From the NCBI RefSeq assembly GCF_020621385.1, contig NZ_JAESVA010000016.1:1-64000 (forward strand): DNA of 64,000 bases, given 5' to 3'. The position numbers and the translations under genes are program-made. This DNA comes from Acidisoma cellulosilyticum (GTDB lineage: Bacteria > Pseudomonadota > Alphaproteobacteria > Acetobacterales > Acetobacteraceae). The notes under the pieces were generated by a model. That model was not told the DNA's origin. It worked only from the letters and a program-made list of their open reading frames with translations, and made no database searches. Position 1 is the stretch's first letter. Every line of letters begins with the position of its first letter. Shown in pieces: positions 18,191 through 26,806 of this stretch.

Positions 18191-19432
18191 GTGCCCCATA
18201 TAGCCGTCATTGGTGCCGGTATCACCGGTATGACAACTGCATACGCTCTGTTGAACCGTGGACACAAAGTTACGGTGATCGAGCGCCATCCCTATCCAGC
18301 GATGGAGACTTCCTTCGCCAACGGTGGACAGCTTTCGGTTAGCAATGCCGAAGTTTGGAACCACGCATCAACCGTTATCAAAGGGCTAAAGTGGATGACG
18401 CGAAAAGACGCGCCACTTTTGGTTCATCCTGCCCCAACATGGCATAAAGCATCATGGATGGCGGAGTTCGTCGGCCAAATCCCCCGGTACCATGTCAACA
18501 CCGTCGAGACTGTCCGCCTTGCTTTGACCGCTCGCAAATATATGCTCGAGATCGCCGAAAAAGAGCATATTGACTTCAATCTTGAACGGCGTGGCATTCT
18601 GCATTTCTATTACAACAAGGCCAGTTTCGAGCATGCGGGGGTTGTTAGTCAGATGCTCAAGGAAGGCGGATTGGACCGTCATCCTGTCACTCAGGCTGAA
18701 ATCAAAGACATTGAGCCGGCTCTGAATGGACAGTTTTATGGGGGCTATTTCACTCCTTCGGATTCGACCGGAGATATCCACAAATTTACCCGTGGTCTTG
18801 CCGACGTGTGCGCGAGGCTGGGGATGAACTTTGTCGGGAACGCCGAGGTGGTGAGGATCACCCACCTCGGCGGACAGGGTATCGAGATCGCCTGGCAGAA
18901 GAAGGGGCCAGGCGAAAGCACGGCGCAAAGTCTTGGGCGATTTGACTCCGTCGTTATGTGCGCGGGTGTCGGGACGCGACGACTGGCGGCAATGCTCGGC
19001 GATCGGGTGAATATTTATCCTGTGAAAGGCTATTCCATCACCGTGCATCTTGACAGCGAGACGAGCCGCAAAGCCGTACCTTGGGTGAGTCTGCTTGACG
19101 ACAAGGCGAAGATTGTGACTAGCCGGCTTGGAGAGGACCGATTTAGGGTAGCGGGCACTGCTGAGTTTCGCGGTGAAAATCGGGACATACGGGCCGACCG
19201 TATCCAACCTCTAGTGGCATGGTGCCGCAAGCTTTTCCCGCGAATGGATACTGACCGTGTGATCCCCTGGGCGGGGCTGCGGCCAATGATGCCTAATATG
19301 CTTCCGCGCGTGGCCAAGGGACGCCAGGAGCGCGTGTTCTACAATAGCGGCCATGGCCACTTGGGCTGGACTTTGTCGGCTGCGACCGCAGAAATTATCG
19401 CACAACAAATAACCTCGGAAACGCCGGCCTAG
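18191..19432 (+). CDS. DadA-type FAD-dependent D-amino acid/glycine oxidoreductase
   Basis: 413 residues from GTG 18191 (MPHIAVIGAGITGMTTAYAL), with AAGAGG about ten bases upstream; the longer frame from 18056 lies inside the riboswitch. It has an N-terminal dinucleotide-binding GAGITG fold with an ERHPYPAMETSFANGG block typical of DadA, and a C-terminal FAD-contact region (PWAGLRPMMPNMLP, YNSGHGHLGWTLSAATAEIIA). It oxidatively deaminates D-amino acids or glycine to 2-oxo acids. The tandem glycine riboswitch directly upstream argues that glycine, or a precursor of it, is the physiological substrate, giving glyoxylate. Malate synthase G at 30556 could use that glyoxylate. Confidence 0.9.
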   Translation: MPHIAVIGAGITGMTTAYALLNRGHKVTVIERHPYPAMETSFANGGQLSVSNAEVWNHASTVIKGLKWMTRKDAPLLVHPAPTWHKASWMAEFVGQIPRYHVNTVETVRLALTARKYMLEIAEKEHIDFNLERRGILHFYYNKASFEHAGVVSQMLKEGGLDRHPVTQAEIKDIEPALNGQFYGGYFTPSDSTGDIHKFTRGLADVCARLGMNFVGNAEVVRITHLGGQGIEIAWQKKGPGESTAQSLGRFDSVVMCAGVGTRRLAAMLGDRVNIYPVKGYSITVHLDSETSRKAVPWVSLLDDKAKIVTSRLGEDRFRVAGTAEFRGENRDIRADRIQPLVAWCRKLFPRMDTDRVIPWAGLRPMMPNMLPRVAKGRQERVFYNSGHGHLGWTLSAATAEIIAQQITSETPA

Positions 19433-20463
19433 CCGGTCGCTGGTCTAACTTGCCGCTGCTCCATCCGCATGGCCATTGGCTCATGGCGCGGCGCAGCGGC
19501 ACAACAATCCTCCAGGGAAATCACGATTCTAAGTTCCGTCAGGATGCGAATAGATACCAGGGACATCTCATCACAGTGATTTGCGAGCACTTGTCGCAGT
19601 CCGATAGACATACCGCTCACACGAGATCTGCGGCGCCGGCCGCTCCCCGCCAAGCATGAGTCTCCACCGCCTCCGGAACGTTTCGGCTCATACACGCGTA
19701 GCTTGAAAAACTTTTAACGTTCGGACGCAATGAGGGAAGTCCAGCAAGCGCAACGTTTGTAGCTAGTACGACGTTTGTAGCTTTGAGATCACCCGAAGGC
19801 GTTTGGCGAAGAAAACCCACTTCCACTTCCGTAGCTCGCTGCACAAGAGTATCCTCAAAGACGGTGCAGCCACGCCGAAGAATTTCGGAACGAAGATGAT
19901 ACGCCAAACATCCCTGACGCACCGTCGCGCCCTCGGAATACAATAAGCCACCACGGAAAATCGGAGACCATAGATGCTGTCTCATCTCATCTTGGGATAC
20001 TGGTGAGACACTTGAGGCTAATCCCAGTGCTCTAGCGACCTCCGATGCTCCTGAAATTATGGTGTCTTGTCCTTTGCTCATGGAAATCAGCAGATTGCCG
20101 CCTTCACTCTACTGACAATCCCAACCGCTGGCCGTACAAAAATTGCGAACCAGATCCTGCGAGCGGTCTCCCAGACGCGCAGCATATAACGCGTCTGAAT
20201 CACCGAGCTGATGGGAGAGAAGCTCCAGGCTAGACCTGTAGCCATCAACCTTACCAACATTACACGAGCTGGCGCCGTATCCGTAGCAATAAGCATCTAA
20301 TATCGCGATACGCAAAGTAGGACGTCGGTCCAGCAAAGCGATTGCAGTCCACATGCTGGCAAAGCCACCACCAACGATGGCGACGTCTACACGCAAGCTC
20401 CCCGTCAATGGCGGTCGGGGAGGTGTGCAGGCTTGAACGTATTAGACGTCCAGCAACCACCAT
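19433..20463 (-). pseudogene. Decayed DAO-type FAD oxidoreductase
   Basis: This matches the intact gene at 34556-35995 in pieces: DVAIVGGGFASMWTAIALLDR (from about 20385) to CTASGWDC, then SQDEMRQHLWSPIFRGGLLYSEGA to HAWRGAAGAADL, then the extreme C-terminal GMSIGLR near 19600. It has a frameshift before the FAD motif, a stop near 20109, a missing stretch of about 30 codons and a deletion of roughly 150 codons between AAGAADL and GMSIGLR. It cannot make a working enzyme. The paralogue shows what it was; no sigma-54 promoter remains upstream. Confidence 0.8.
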
Positions 20464-21348
20464 GAGTGTCCCTGTCTTCGGTGTGCGTCGGGAGGCGTCA
20501 CTAGGCCCGTAGAGGCTCTGACTCCAACCGGAGTAATTGCGGGGAACTTAGAAAAAAGTTGGAAAGGCTAAGCAATGGTCGCGCGATCAATATCTAAGAC
20601 ATTGTTTTATACGCTTCTTGACTTTTTCCTCATTTAAAAGCCCTGCGTCGCCAAATATGCCGCATAGTATATCTGCTGGTGGGCGTCGCGAAGATAACCA
20701 AAACCAGTCACTCTTAAGCCGTCGCAATTAATCTCGAATCGTCGCATTCGGATATATGAATTATCTGCGAACGGATAAGCTTGCTAGGCGTCAACGCCCG
20801 CAGAACGTATCGGGCTGATTGAAAGAAGGGCGTGCTTCCCGCGCGTTTTAGCCCTGAAGGTCGTGACGGCGAGACGGATTTCTGCGGGCCAGTTCGGAGC
20901 CGATGGTTATCCATGATATTCGGTGCGTTCTCCCCGAGCGGCAGGATTTGCAAGAGTAGAAAAGCCGAATCGCGTTCGCGGAAAGAGCACTGCATATTGA
21001 GTTGGGCTTCGCTTTAGCTCAATGACCCGCAAAATCGAAACCCAATGCGGGTGTCTTTTTCGAGATCGAATCCCAACATCATAGTCTGCATCGTGGTCGA
21101 TTCATATTCCAAAAATACCAGTCGTTCAAAGCCGCCGGACAAGAGCGGAGGGGGCATTCCTCTGAATATGTTCGTGGATAGAGAGAGGCGCCATGAAAAG
21201 GCAAAGCCAGATAGAAGCAGCCCATCCGGCTAGTCGAGGAAGACGCTCTTCCCGTTAAGAGGATCTTGGGAAGGATTGCTAACCTCTGGCCAAATTTCAT
21301 CGAAAGACCGGGGGGGGTGTCGCCCATATTGTTGAGCAGCCACAACTG
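20464..21348. other. Intergenic stretch, no gene seen
   Basis: No open frame here looks like a gene. A possible plus-strand terminator is at 21025-21060 (stem ACCCGCA/TGCGGGT, then TTTTT). The flanks may be degraded coding sequence that I cannot identify. Confidence 0.4.
21025..21060 (+). terminator. Possible Rho-independent terminator
   Basis: A 7-bp stem ACCCGCA/TGCGGGT with a 14-base loop followed by GTCTTTTT. No intact gene ends just upstream, so it may be a leftover of lost DNA. Confidence 0.45.
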
Positions 21349-22488
21349 TTACGCAGACAAGAGAAGGGCCTCACCGTCCCGGACATAGCCGGAGAGCAGG
21401 TTCACGCCGCTGGCGGCGTCGAAGACATAGAGATCTTCGCTATCAAAGACGAGCTCGACTTGATCGCCTGGACGAATTTGCGAGAAGCTTGGAAATTGAG
21501 CTTCTACGGATTGGCCATCGACATCTACAATGACAAATGTTTCCGCACCAGTAGGTTCGACGGCGTGTACAATGCCGCGGATCTTTTGCGTACACCGGCC
21601 AGGCGCATCCTGTGTCCAATGAACGTCTTGCGGGCGCAATCCGATATTGACACTGGAGATGTCACCGGATCGAAGTCCCTTAGCTTGACGATCAGACAAT
21701 TGCGTGTTTCGGCCGAGGCATTTTAAAAAAACACTTTGATCGAACCTTTCGAGAGTCCCCGGAACGAGATTCATCTTAGGCGATCCGATGAATGTCGCCA
21801 CGAATTCATTGACAGGCTGTTGGTAGAGGCGCTGAGGCGTATCGATCTGCAATAGCTCGCCTTTGTTGAAGACAGCAATTCGATGGCCCATTGTCAGCGC
21901 CTCGACCTGGTCATGCGTTACATAGGCCGTGGTGACACCTAACCTACGCTGCAGGTCTGTGATCTCAATGCGCATTTGCGCGCGGAGCGCTGCATCGAGG
22001 TTTGAAAGCGGTTCATCAAGCAGGAAGACCTTCGGCTGTCGCACCATGGCCCGGCCCAACGCAATGCGCTGGCGTTGTCCGCCAGAAAGCTCACTTGGCC
22101 GGCGTCCCAAAAGTGAATCGAGTCCAAGCATCCTCGCAACTTCGCGAATCCGCTGGTCCGTTAGCTGCTTATCTTCGTGACGGGCACGGGGGCCAAACGC
22201 GAGATTTTGATACGTCGAGAGATGAGGATAGAGAGCGTAGCTCTGAAAGACCATTGCAATATCCCGACGGCCTGGTGGAACTAGCGTAACGTCGACTTCG
22301 TCGAAAAATATGCTTCCATAGGACGGCGTTTCTAAGCCCGCGAGCATACGCAGTGTCGTGGTTTTTCCGCAGCCAGAAGGGCCAACGAATACAACGAATT
22401 CGCCATCAGCTATCTTGAAGTTAATATTTCGAATGGCCGCGTAGTCGGCAAATATTTTCGAAACATTCTCGAAGGTTACGGTCGGCAT
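21349..22488 (-). CDS. Sugar-type ABC transporter ATPase (MalK/UgpC-like)
   Basis: 379 residues from ATG 22488 (MPTVTFENVSKIFADYAAIRN); the frame is open to 22602 but that part overlaps the sigma-54 promoter. Walker A is GPSGCGKTT (about residues 36-44), the Q-loop is MVFQSYALYPHLS, the signature LSGGQRQRIALGRAMVRQPK, and Walker B VFLLDEPLSNLD. A C-terminal OB/TOBE regulatory domain (about 235-379, INIGLRPQDVHW) marks the CUT1 class. It likely energises the CUT1 transporter at 12056-15438, which has no ATPase of its own. Both are under sigma-54 promoters. A truncated duplicate lies at 8642. Confidence 0.9.
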   Translation of the reverse strand: MPTVTFENVSKIFADYAAIRNINFKIADGEFVVFVGPSGCGKTTTLRMLAGLETPSYGSIFFDEVDVTLVPPGRRDIAMVFQSYALYPHLSTYQNLAFGPRARHEDKQLTDQRIREVARMLGLDSLLGRRPSELSGGQRQRIALGRAMVRQPKVFLLDEPLSNLDAALRAQMRIEITDLQRRLGVTTAYVTHDQVEALTMGHRIAVFNKGELLQIDTPQRLYQQPVNEFVATFIGSPKMNLVPGTLERFDQSVFLKCLGRNTQLSDRQAKGLRSGDISSVNIGLRPQDVHWTQDAPGRCTQKIRGIVHAVEPTGAETFVIVDVDGQSVEAQFPSFSQIRPGDQVELVFDSEDLYVFDAASGVNLLSGYVRDGEALLLSA

Positions 22489-22585
22489 CGAACCCCTTAC
22501 CCGGTTGCCCGGCACTGATTGATTTGGAAGATTGCCCAGCTGCATCACAACAAGGCTTCCACCACAAAGATGATAAGGTGGTAAT

Positions 22586-22601
22586 AGCAAAAAGCGTGCC
22601 A
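22586..22601 (-). promoter_or_regulatory. Sigma-54 promoter for ABC ATPase
   Basis: Minus-strand TGGCACGCTTTTTGCT is a perfect RpoN match, about 100 bases before the ATPase start. Confidence 0.82.
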
Positions 22602-22833
22602 AAAATTGAATGGGAAGTGTCTAGCGAGGGAAAGCATAGTCGCGATGCCATCATCATTATGGCTCGTCGAATTTTGCGATTGAGGGAATCATGTGACGAG
22701 TGGTCGGGAAATCGCTTTATTTTGACGAGTGGCTCTAAGCAACTGGCTCACTCGGATGAGTGCGCTCATTATGATTACTTAAAGTGAAGATCAGCGGTAA
22801 TTCAGTTTCGTCTAGTCACTCTCAGAAAGTCTC

Positions 22834-22860
22834 GCCTCATCTCAATCGTTGAGATGAGGC
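22834..22860. promoter_or_regulatory. Perfect 12-bp inverted repeat with TGAGAT/ATCTCA core
   Basis: GCCTCATCTCAA-TCG-TTGAGATGAGGC lies just after the GMC oxidoreductase stop and about 235 bp upstream of the ATPase promoter. It can fold as a transcription terminator for the GMC gene, although no T-run follows. Its halves also carry the TGAGA/TCTCA motif seen at other sigma-54 control regions, so it may be an activator-binding site. Both roles are possible. Confidence 0.55.
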
Positions 22861-22873
22861 TGCCTGTTTGGGA

Positions 22874-24463
22874 TCAGGCGGTGTTTCCTTTGATGAAGTC
22901 GGCTGCCCGCTCGCCCATCATGATAGTGGGTGCCGTGAGGTTTCCCGACGGCACGAAGGGCATCACCGAGGTGTCCACCACGCGCAGACCGTCGAGGCCA
23001 TGAATCCGAAACTGCGGATCAACCACGGCCAACTCGTCCGTACCCATCTTACAGGCTCCACAGGGGTGAAGTGCGCCTTGGCCAGTTTCACGAACGAAGG
23101 CTTCGCGTTCAGCTGCCGTTGCAAGCGCGCTTTGGGGCCTGTGGAGATTCTTTATGAATGGCTGTAGCTCCTTTTGAGCCATAATATCCATGCCAATGCG
23201 CACACCTTCACCGAGGCATTGCACATCGTATGGGTCGCTCAGATAGCGGGGGTCGACAATCGGCTTGCTATCGATGTCTGAGCCACGCAGGCGAATTTCT
23301 CCGCGCGATCTCGGGCGCATTTGGTATAGATTTACGGTGCATCCATTCCCACTGGGCGTGGTTTCAGAGCCCTCTTCAACACCAGCGCCGGGCAGGAAAT
23401 GATATTGCAAATCCGGGGTTTTTTCGTCTTTATGCCCCCACCAGCAAAGACCGCCTTCACAGACATTACTGGTTACTGGACCATTACGAAACAGAAGGTA
23501 CTGTAGCCCGGCGGCAGCCTGCCAGCGGAGTTTCTTGTACTTGTCGTAGCTATGTGGACCACTCAGGTCGTAGATGAGGAATACGTCGACATGATCGTGC
23601 AGGTTCTTTCCGACTCCTGGAAGATCGTGTATTACCTCAACGCCGGCCGAGCGAAGGTCTGCCGCCGGTCCGATGCCTGATACCATCAGGAGATGGGGAG
23701 AGTTAATTGCGCCGGCGCTGAGGATCACTTCCTTGTCGGCGTAAACTCGTTTGACATGGCCCTTCTCTATATACTCCACGCCCCGGGCACGACCACCCTC
23801 AACGATGATCTTGGTGACACGCTTTCCAGTCCATACGGTCACGTTGCCACGGCGCTCAGCTGGGTGAAGATAGGCTGCCGCTGCGCTGCAGCGCAGCCCA
23901 TTGCGCATCATGACTTGGTAGAGACCGCAACCCGCTTGGTCGCCAGAATTGAAATCTGCGTTAAACGGGTAGCCGCTTGATTGGCAAGCTTGTAGCCAGG
24001 TTTTGGTGAGAGGATGCGTGGCCCGCGGATCCGAAACCCACAAGGGCCCAGTGGTGCCATGAGACGGTCCAGAAAACCGCTCATTGTGCTCAGCCTTGCG
24101 GAAATAGGGGAGCACCTCATTGTAGGACCAGCCTGTGCAACCAGATTCTGCCCAGTGGTCATAATCTTGCGGCACACCACGCATATAGACCATGGCGTTT
24201 ACTGAACTAGCGCCGCCCATGACGCGGCCCTGAACCATTTCAGGGAATTCCGCTGAGCGTCCAGGGGTTCCGTTTTTGACTTCAAAGCGGGAGAGAAGCG
24301 ATCCCTTCGCAGTTTTGTAGTAAGTTACCGGTATGTGAATGTACGGGTTTCTGTCGCGAGGGCCCTGCTCGAAGACAAGAATTTCTGCACCATCGAGTTC
24401 CGCGAGCCGCGATGCAACAACCGATCCGCCCGGCCCGGTCCCAATGACGATATAGTCAGCCAT
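22874..24463 (-). CDS. GMC family FAD-dependent oxidoreductase (alcohol/choline dehydrogenase-like)
   Basis: 529 residues from ATG 24463 (MADYIVIGTGPGG), chosen because GGAG lies eight bases upstream; ATG 24475 is the other option. FAD-binding GTGPGGSVVASRLAE at the N-terminus, GMC signature 1 around GRVMGGASSVNAMVYMRG, signature 2 around GAINSPHLLMVSGIGP, and the active-site His in LHPCGACKMG with the C-terminal Asn in PSGNLTAPTI. The family oxidises primary alcohols, including choline and alkanols, to aldehydes. It is divergent from the aldehyde dehydrogenase at 24687, and the two sigma-54 promoters overlap, which fits consecutive alcohol-to-aldehyde-to-acid steps. Substrate unknown. Confidence 0.9.
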   Translation of the reverse strand: MADYIVIGTGPGGSVVASRLAELDGAEILVFEQGPRDRNPYIHIPVTYYKTAKGSLLSRFEVKNGTPGRSAEFPEMVQGRVMGGASSVNAMVYMRGVPQDYDHWAESGCTGWSYNEVLPYFRKAEHNERFSGPSHGTTGPLWVSDPRATHPLTKTWLQACQSSGYPFNADFNSGDQAGCGLYQVMMRNGLRCSAAAAYLHPAERRGNVTVWTGKRVTKIIVEGGRARGVEYIEKGHVKRVYADKEVILSAGAINSPHLLMVSGIGPAADLRSAGVEVIHDLPGVGKNLHDHVDVFLIYDLSGPHSYDKYKKLRWQAAAGLQYLLFRNGPVTSNVCEGGLCWWGHKDEKTPDLQYHFLPGAGVEEGSETTPSGNGCTVNLYQMRPRSRGEIRLRGSDIDSKPIVDPRYLSDPYDVQCLGEGVRIGMDIMAQKELQPFIKNLHRPQSALATAAEREAFVRETGQGALHPCGACKMGTDELAVVDPQFRIHGLDGLRVVDTSVMPFVPSGNLTAPTIMMGERAADFIKGNTA

Positions 24464-24524
24464 CTTCCACTCCATTTGCTAGGCTTCGCCAAAGGCCGGC
24501 TCCACCTGCAGCCGATTGCACGAC

Positions 24525-24557
24525 TTGCGTTGCGTTGCGTTGCGTTGCGTTGCGTTG
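24525..24557. repeat. Pentanucleotide TTGCG tandem repeat
   Basis: Six perfect copies of TTGCG plus a partial one. It lies in the untranslated leader of the GMC gene, between its start and its sigma-54 promoter. Copy number could change by slippage. Confidence 0.9.
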
Positions 24558-24561
24558 TCGC

Positions 24562-24577
24562 AGGCACGGTATTCGCA
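24562..24577 (+). promoter_or_regulatory. Sigma-54 promoter for aldehyde dehydrogenase operon
   Basis: AGGCACGGTATTCGCA keeps the invariant GG and GC with correct spacing; it differs from the consensus at the first base and in TTGC (TCGC). It reads toward the gene at 24687 and overlaps the opposite promoter at 24574-24589. Confidence 0.6.
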
Positions 24578-24589
24578 ATTATCATGCCA
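24574..24589 (-). promoter_or_regulatory. Sigma-54 promoter for GMC oxidoreductase
   Basis: Minus-strand TGGCATGATAATTGCG is a strong RpoN match, 111 bases before the GMC start. It shares four bases of its -12 end with the divergent promoter. Confidence 0.8.
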
Positions 24590-24686
24590 TATGCCGCGCC
24601 GCGAACTGAAGTGGCCCGCGGCTTGCTTACGGCTTCAGTAGCACCCTGCGCAACCGCACGGCGTTGAATGCACTAATGGGGACTTC

Positions 24687-26123
24687 ATGAAATATCCAGA
24701 CACAGCGCTGTTCATAAATGGCCAATGGCAGCAGGCGCAGAGCGGCGAGACAATCAGCGTCGCGAACCCTGCGACAGGCGAGGCGATCGGCGTCGTTGCG
24801 AAGGCGAGTGTAGCAGATCTTGATCTCGCCCTTGCGGCGGCAGGACGCGCGTTTGAGACGTGGCGCGCAACGTCGCCGCTCGTACGGAGCAACATTATGC
24901 GCCGGGCTGCCGATCGTCTGCGCCAGCAGGCAGAGCAAACCGCCACCATACTAACGATGGAGCAAGGAAAGCCGTTTAGTGAGGCTATGGCGGAGACCTT
25001 GTCGGCTGCTGATATCATTGATTGGTTCGCAGAGGAGGCACGGCGTTCTTATGGGCGGGTCATTCCTGCACGTGCCGACGGGATCTATCAGCTTGTCGTC
25101 AAGGAGCCAGTCGGGCCAGTTGCGGCGTTTACACCTTGGAATTTTCCTCTCAACCAAGTTGTTCGAAAGGTGTCTGCGGCGATCGCAGCAGGCTGTTCCA
25201 TCATCGTGAAGGGCCCTGAGGAAACGCCTGCCTCACCAGCCGCATTGATCGCCTGCTTCGCAGAAGCTGGCTTGCCCGATGGTGTCATTAACCTTGTCTA
25301 CGGTTCACCGGCAGAAATCTCGTCTTATCTCATCCCGCATCCCGTGATCCGAAAAGTGTCGTTCACCGGATCTGTCGCTGTCGGGAAGCAATTGGCGGCC
25401 ATGGCAGGGCAACATATGAAGCGCGCAACTATGGAGTTGGGTGGTCATGGTCCTGCTCTGGTATTTGATGATGCCGACCTCCCGAGCGCGGTGGATCGCC
25501 TTGTGTTCTCAAAATTCCGCAACGCCGGCCAGGTCTGCGTCGCTCCGACACGGTTTCTCGTGCAGGAAGGTGTCTACGATGCCTTCGTGGAAGAATTTGC
25601 CACGCGGGCGGCGGCCTTAAAGCTCGGAAGCGGTTTGGATTCGGAAACCAAGATGGGCCCACTCATTAATGACCGGCGCGTCAAGGCGGTGGAGAGTTTG
25701 GTTAGTGATGCAGTCGCAAAGGGTGCAGGTGTTGCCACCGGCGGGCGGCGTGTCGGCAACGTCGGCAGTTTCTATGAGCCGACGGTTCTAACCGGACTGA
25801 CGACCGAAATGAGCGTGATGCAGGAGGAACCATTTGGGCCCCTAGCACTTATGATTCCGTTTCGCGATCTAGATGAAGCAGTTGCAGAAGCTAACCGTCT
25901 TCCTTACGGACTTGCCGCTTACGCATGGACGGGTTCGGCGCGCACGTCGACCTTGCTGGGTCAGCGGATTGAGAGTGGGATGCTAACAATTAACCATCTT
26001 GGACTGGCCCTTCCAGAAACGCCATTCGGTGGTGTTAAAGACTCTGGTTACGGGTCCGAAGGTGGGGTCGAGGCAATGGAAGCCTACCTCAATGTGAAAT
26101 TTGTGTCGCAAGCCGCAGGCTGA
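24687..26123 (+). CDS. NAD(P)-dependent aldehyde dehydrogenase (succinate-semialdehyde DH-like)
   Basis: 478 residues, full-length for the aldehyde dehydrogenase superfamily. Oxyanion/NAD region FTPWNFPLNQVVRK, cofactor motif FTGSVAVGKQLAA, general base Glu250 (MELGGHGPALV), nucleophile Cys284 (NAGQVCVAPTRF) and the EEPFGPLALM block. Overall shape is closest to GabD-like succinate-semialdehyde dehydrogenases. It oxidises an aldehyde to a carboxylate in the cytosol. It is divergent from the GMC alcohol oxidase, which could supply the aldehyde, and is followed 63 bases later by a flavin reductase. Start ATG 24687 gives MKYPDTALFINGQW, the usual N-terminus. Confidence 0.92.
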   Translation: MKYPDTALFINGQWQQAQSGETISVANPATGEAIGVVAKASVADLDLALAAAGRAFETWRATSPLVRSNIMRRAADRLRQQAEQTATILTMEQGKPFSEAMAETLSAADIIDWFAEEARRSYGRVIPARADGIYQLVVKEPVGPVAAFTPWNFPLNQVVRKVSAAIAAGCSIIVKGPEETPASPAALIACFAEAGLPDGVINLVYGSPAEISSYLIPHPVIRKVSFTGSVAVGKQLAAMAGQHMKRATMELGGHGPALVFDDADLPSAVDRLVFSKFRNAGQVCVAPTRFLVQEGVYDAFVEEFATRAAALKLGSGLDSETKMGPLINDRRVKAVESLVSDAVAKGAGVATGGRRVGNVGSFYEPTVLTGLTTEMSVMQEEPFGPLALMIPFRDLDEAVAEANRLPYGLAAYAWTGSARTSTLLGQRIESGMLTINHLGLALPETPFGGVKDSGYGSEGGVEAMEAYLNVKFVSQAAG

Positions 26124-26186
26124 ATAGACGAGACATGACGGCCGGCGAAACTACGCCGGCCGGTGATCCTAAGGAAATGCGGTATC

Positions 26187-26684
26187 ATGCAAGAGCGTGA
26201 AGCCTTCATAAGCGGGATGGCCGCCCTAGCCGGGGGCGTTAACGTTATTACGACGGGGGGCCTAGAGAATTCTGCTGGGCTAACCGCCACGGCGGTTTGT
26301 AGCCTATCGGCGGACCCGCCGTCATTGATTGTGTGTGTAAACAAGGAAGCGTCGGCGCATGAAATGTTGTTGGCAGAGCGCCGGTTCGCGGTAAATGTGC
26401 TAACTGGTGATCATCGCAGTCTCGCTCTTCAATTTGCCAAGACTAGTTTGAGCGCCAAAGAGAGATTCGGAGGGGCAAGTTGGACGACGCTTGCGACCGG
26501 TGCGCCGGTCCTTTCAGGAGCAGCGGCGGTGTTTGACTGTGTTCTCGACCGTGTATACGACGGATATTCGCATTCTATTTTGATAGGCTTGGTTCAACGA
26601 ACTCTCATTCAGGACGATCCCGACGGATCTGGTTTGGTTTGGCATGGCCGGAGGTTCCGCGGTTTAGTCGACTTGATCAGATAA
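26187..26684 (+). CDS. Flavin reductase family protein
   Basis: 165 residues from ATG 26187, with AAGGAA about ten bases upstream; GTG 26163 is less likely. A flavin-reductase-like FMN-binding split barrel: GGVNVITTGG near the start, the AGLTATAVCSLSADPPSLIVCVN block, and FAVNVLTGDHRSLALQFA. It supplies reduced FMN/FAD to a partner monooxygenase. The obvious partner is the luciferase-like monooxygenase at 29180, under the same kind of promoter. It is the second gene of the aldehyde dehydrogenase operon and ends at a strong bidirectional terminator. Confidence 0.88.
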   Translation: MQEREAFISGMAALAGGVNVITTGGLENSAGLTATAVCSLSADPPSLIVCVNKEASAHEMLLAERRFAVNVLTGDHRSLALQFAKTSLSAKERFGGASWTTLATGAPVLSGAAAVFDCVLDRVYDGYSHSILIGLVQRTLIQDDPDGSGLVWHGRRFRGLVDLIR

Positions 26685-26747
26685 TTAGACCATGTTGCCA
26701 AAGGCGGGTAAGGAACCGATTTAGGCCTGCGTTTGAGTGACTAAAGC

Positions 26748-26786
26748 GTATAAAGCTGCATCCCTCTGCAGGATGCAGCTTTATAC
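26748..26786. terminator. Bidirectional terminator
   Basis: A perfect 16-bp stem (GTATAAAGCTGCATCC with its complement) and a 7-base loop between the convergent flavin reductase and regulator genes. Confidence 0.85.
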
Positions 26787-26806
26787 TTGAACCCGGAGAG
26801 TTGTGC

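Noticed and set aside
18452-19207. 251-codon minus-strand frame
   Set aside because: Antisense shadow of the DadA-type oxidase.
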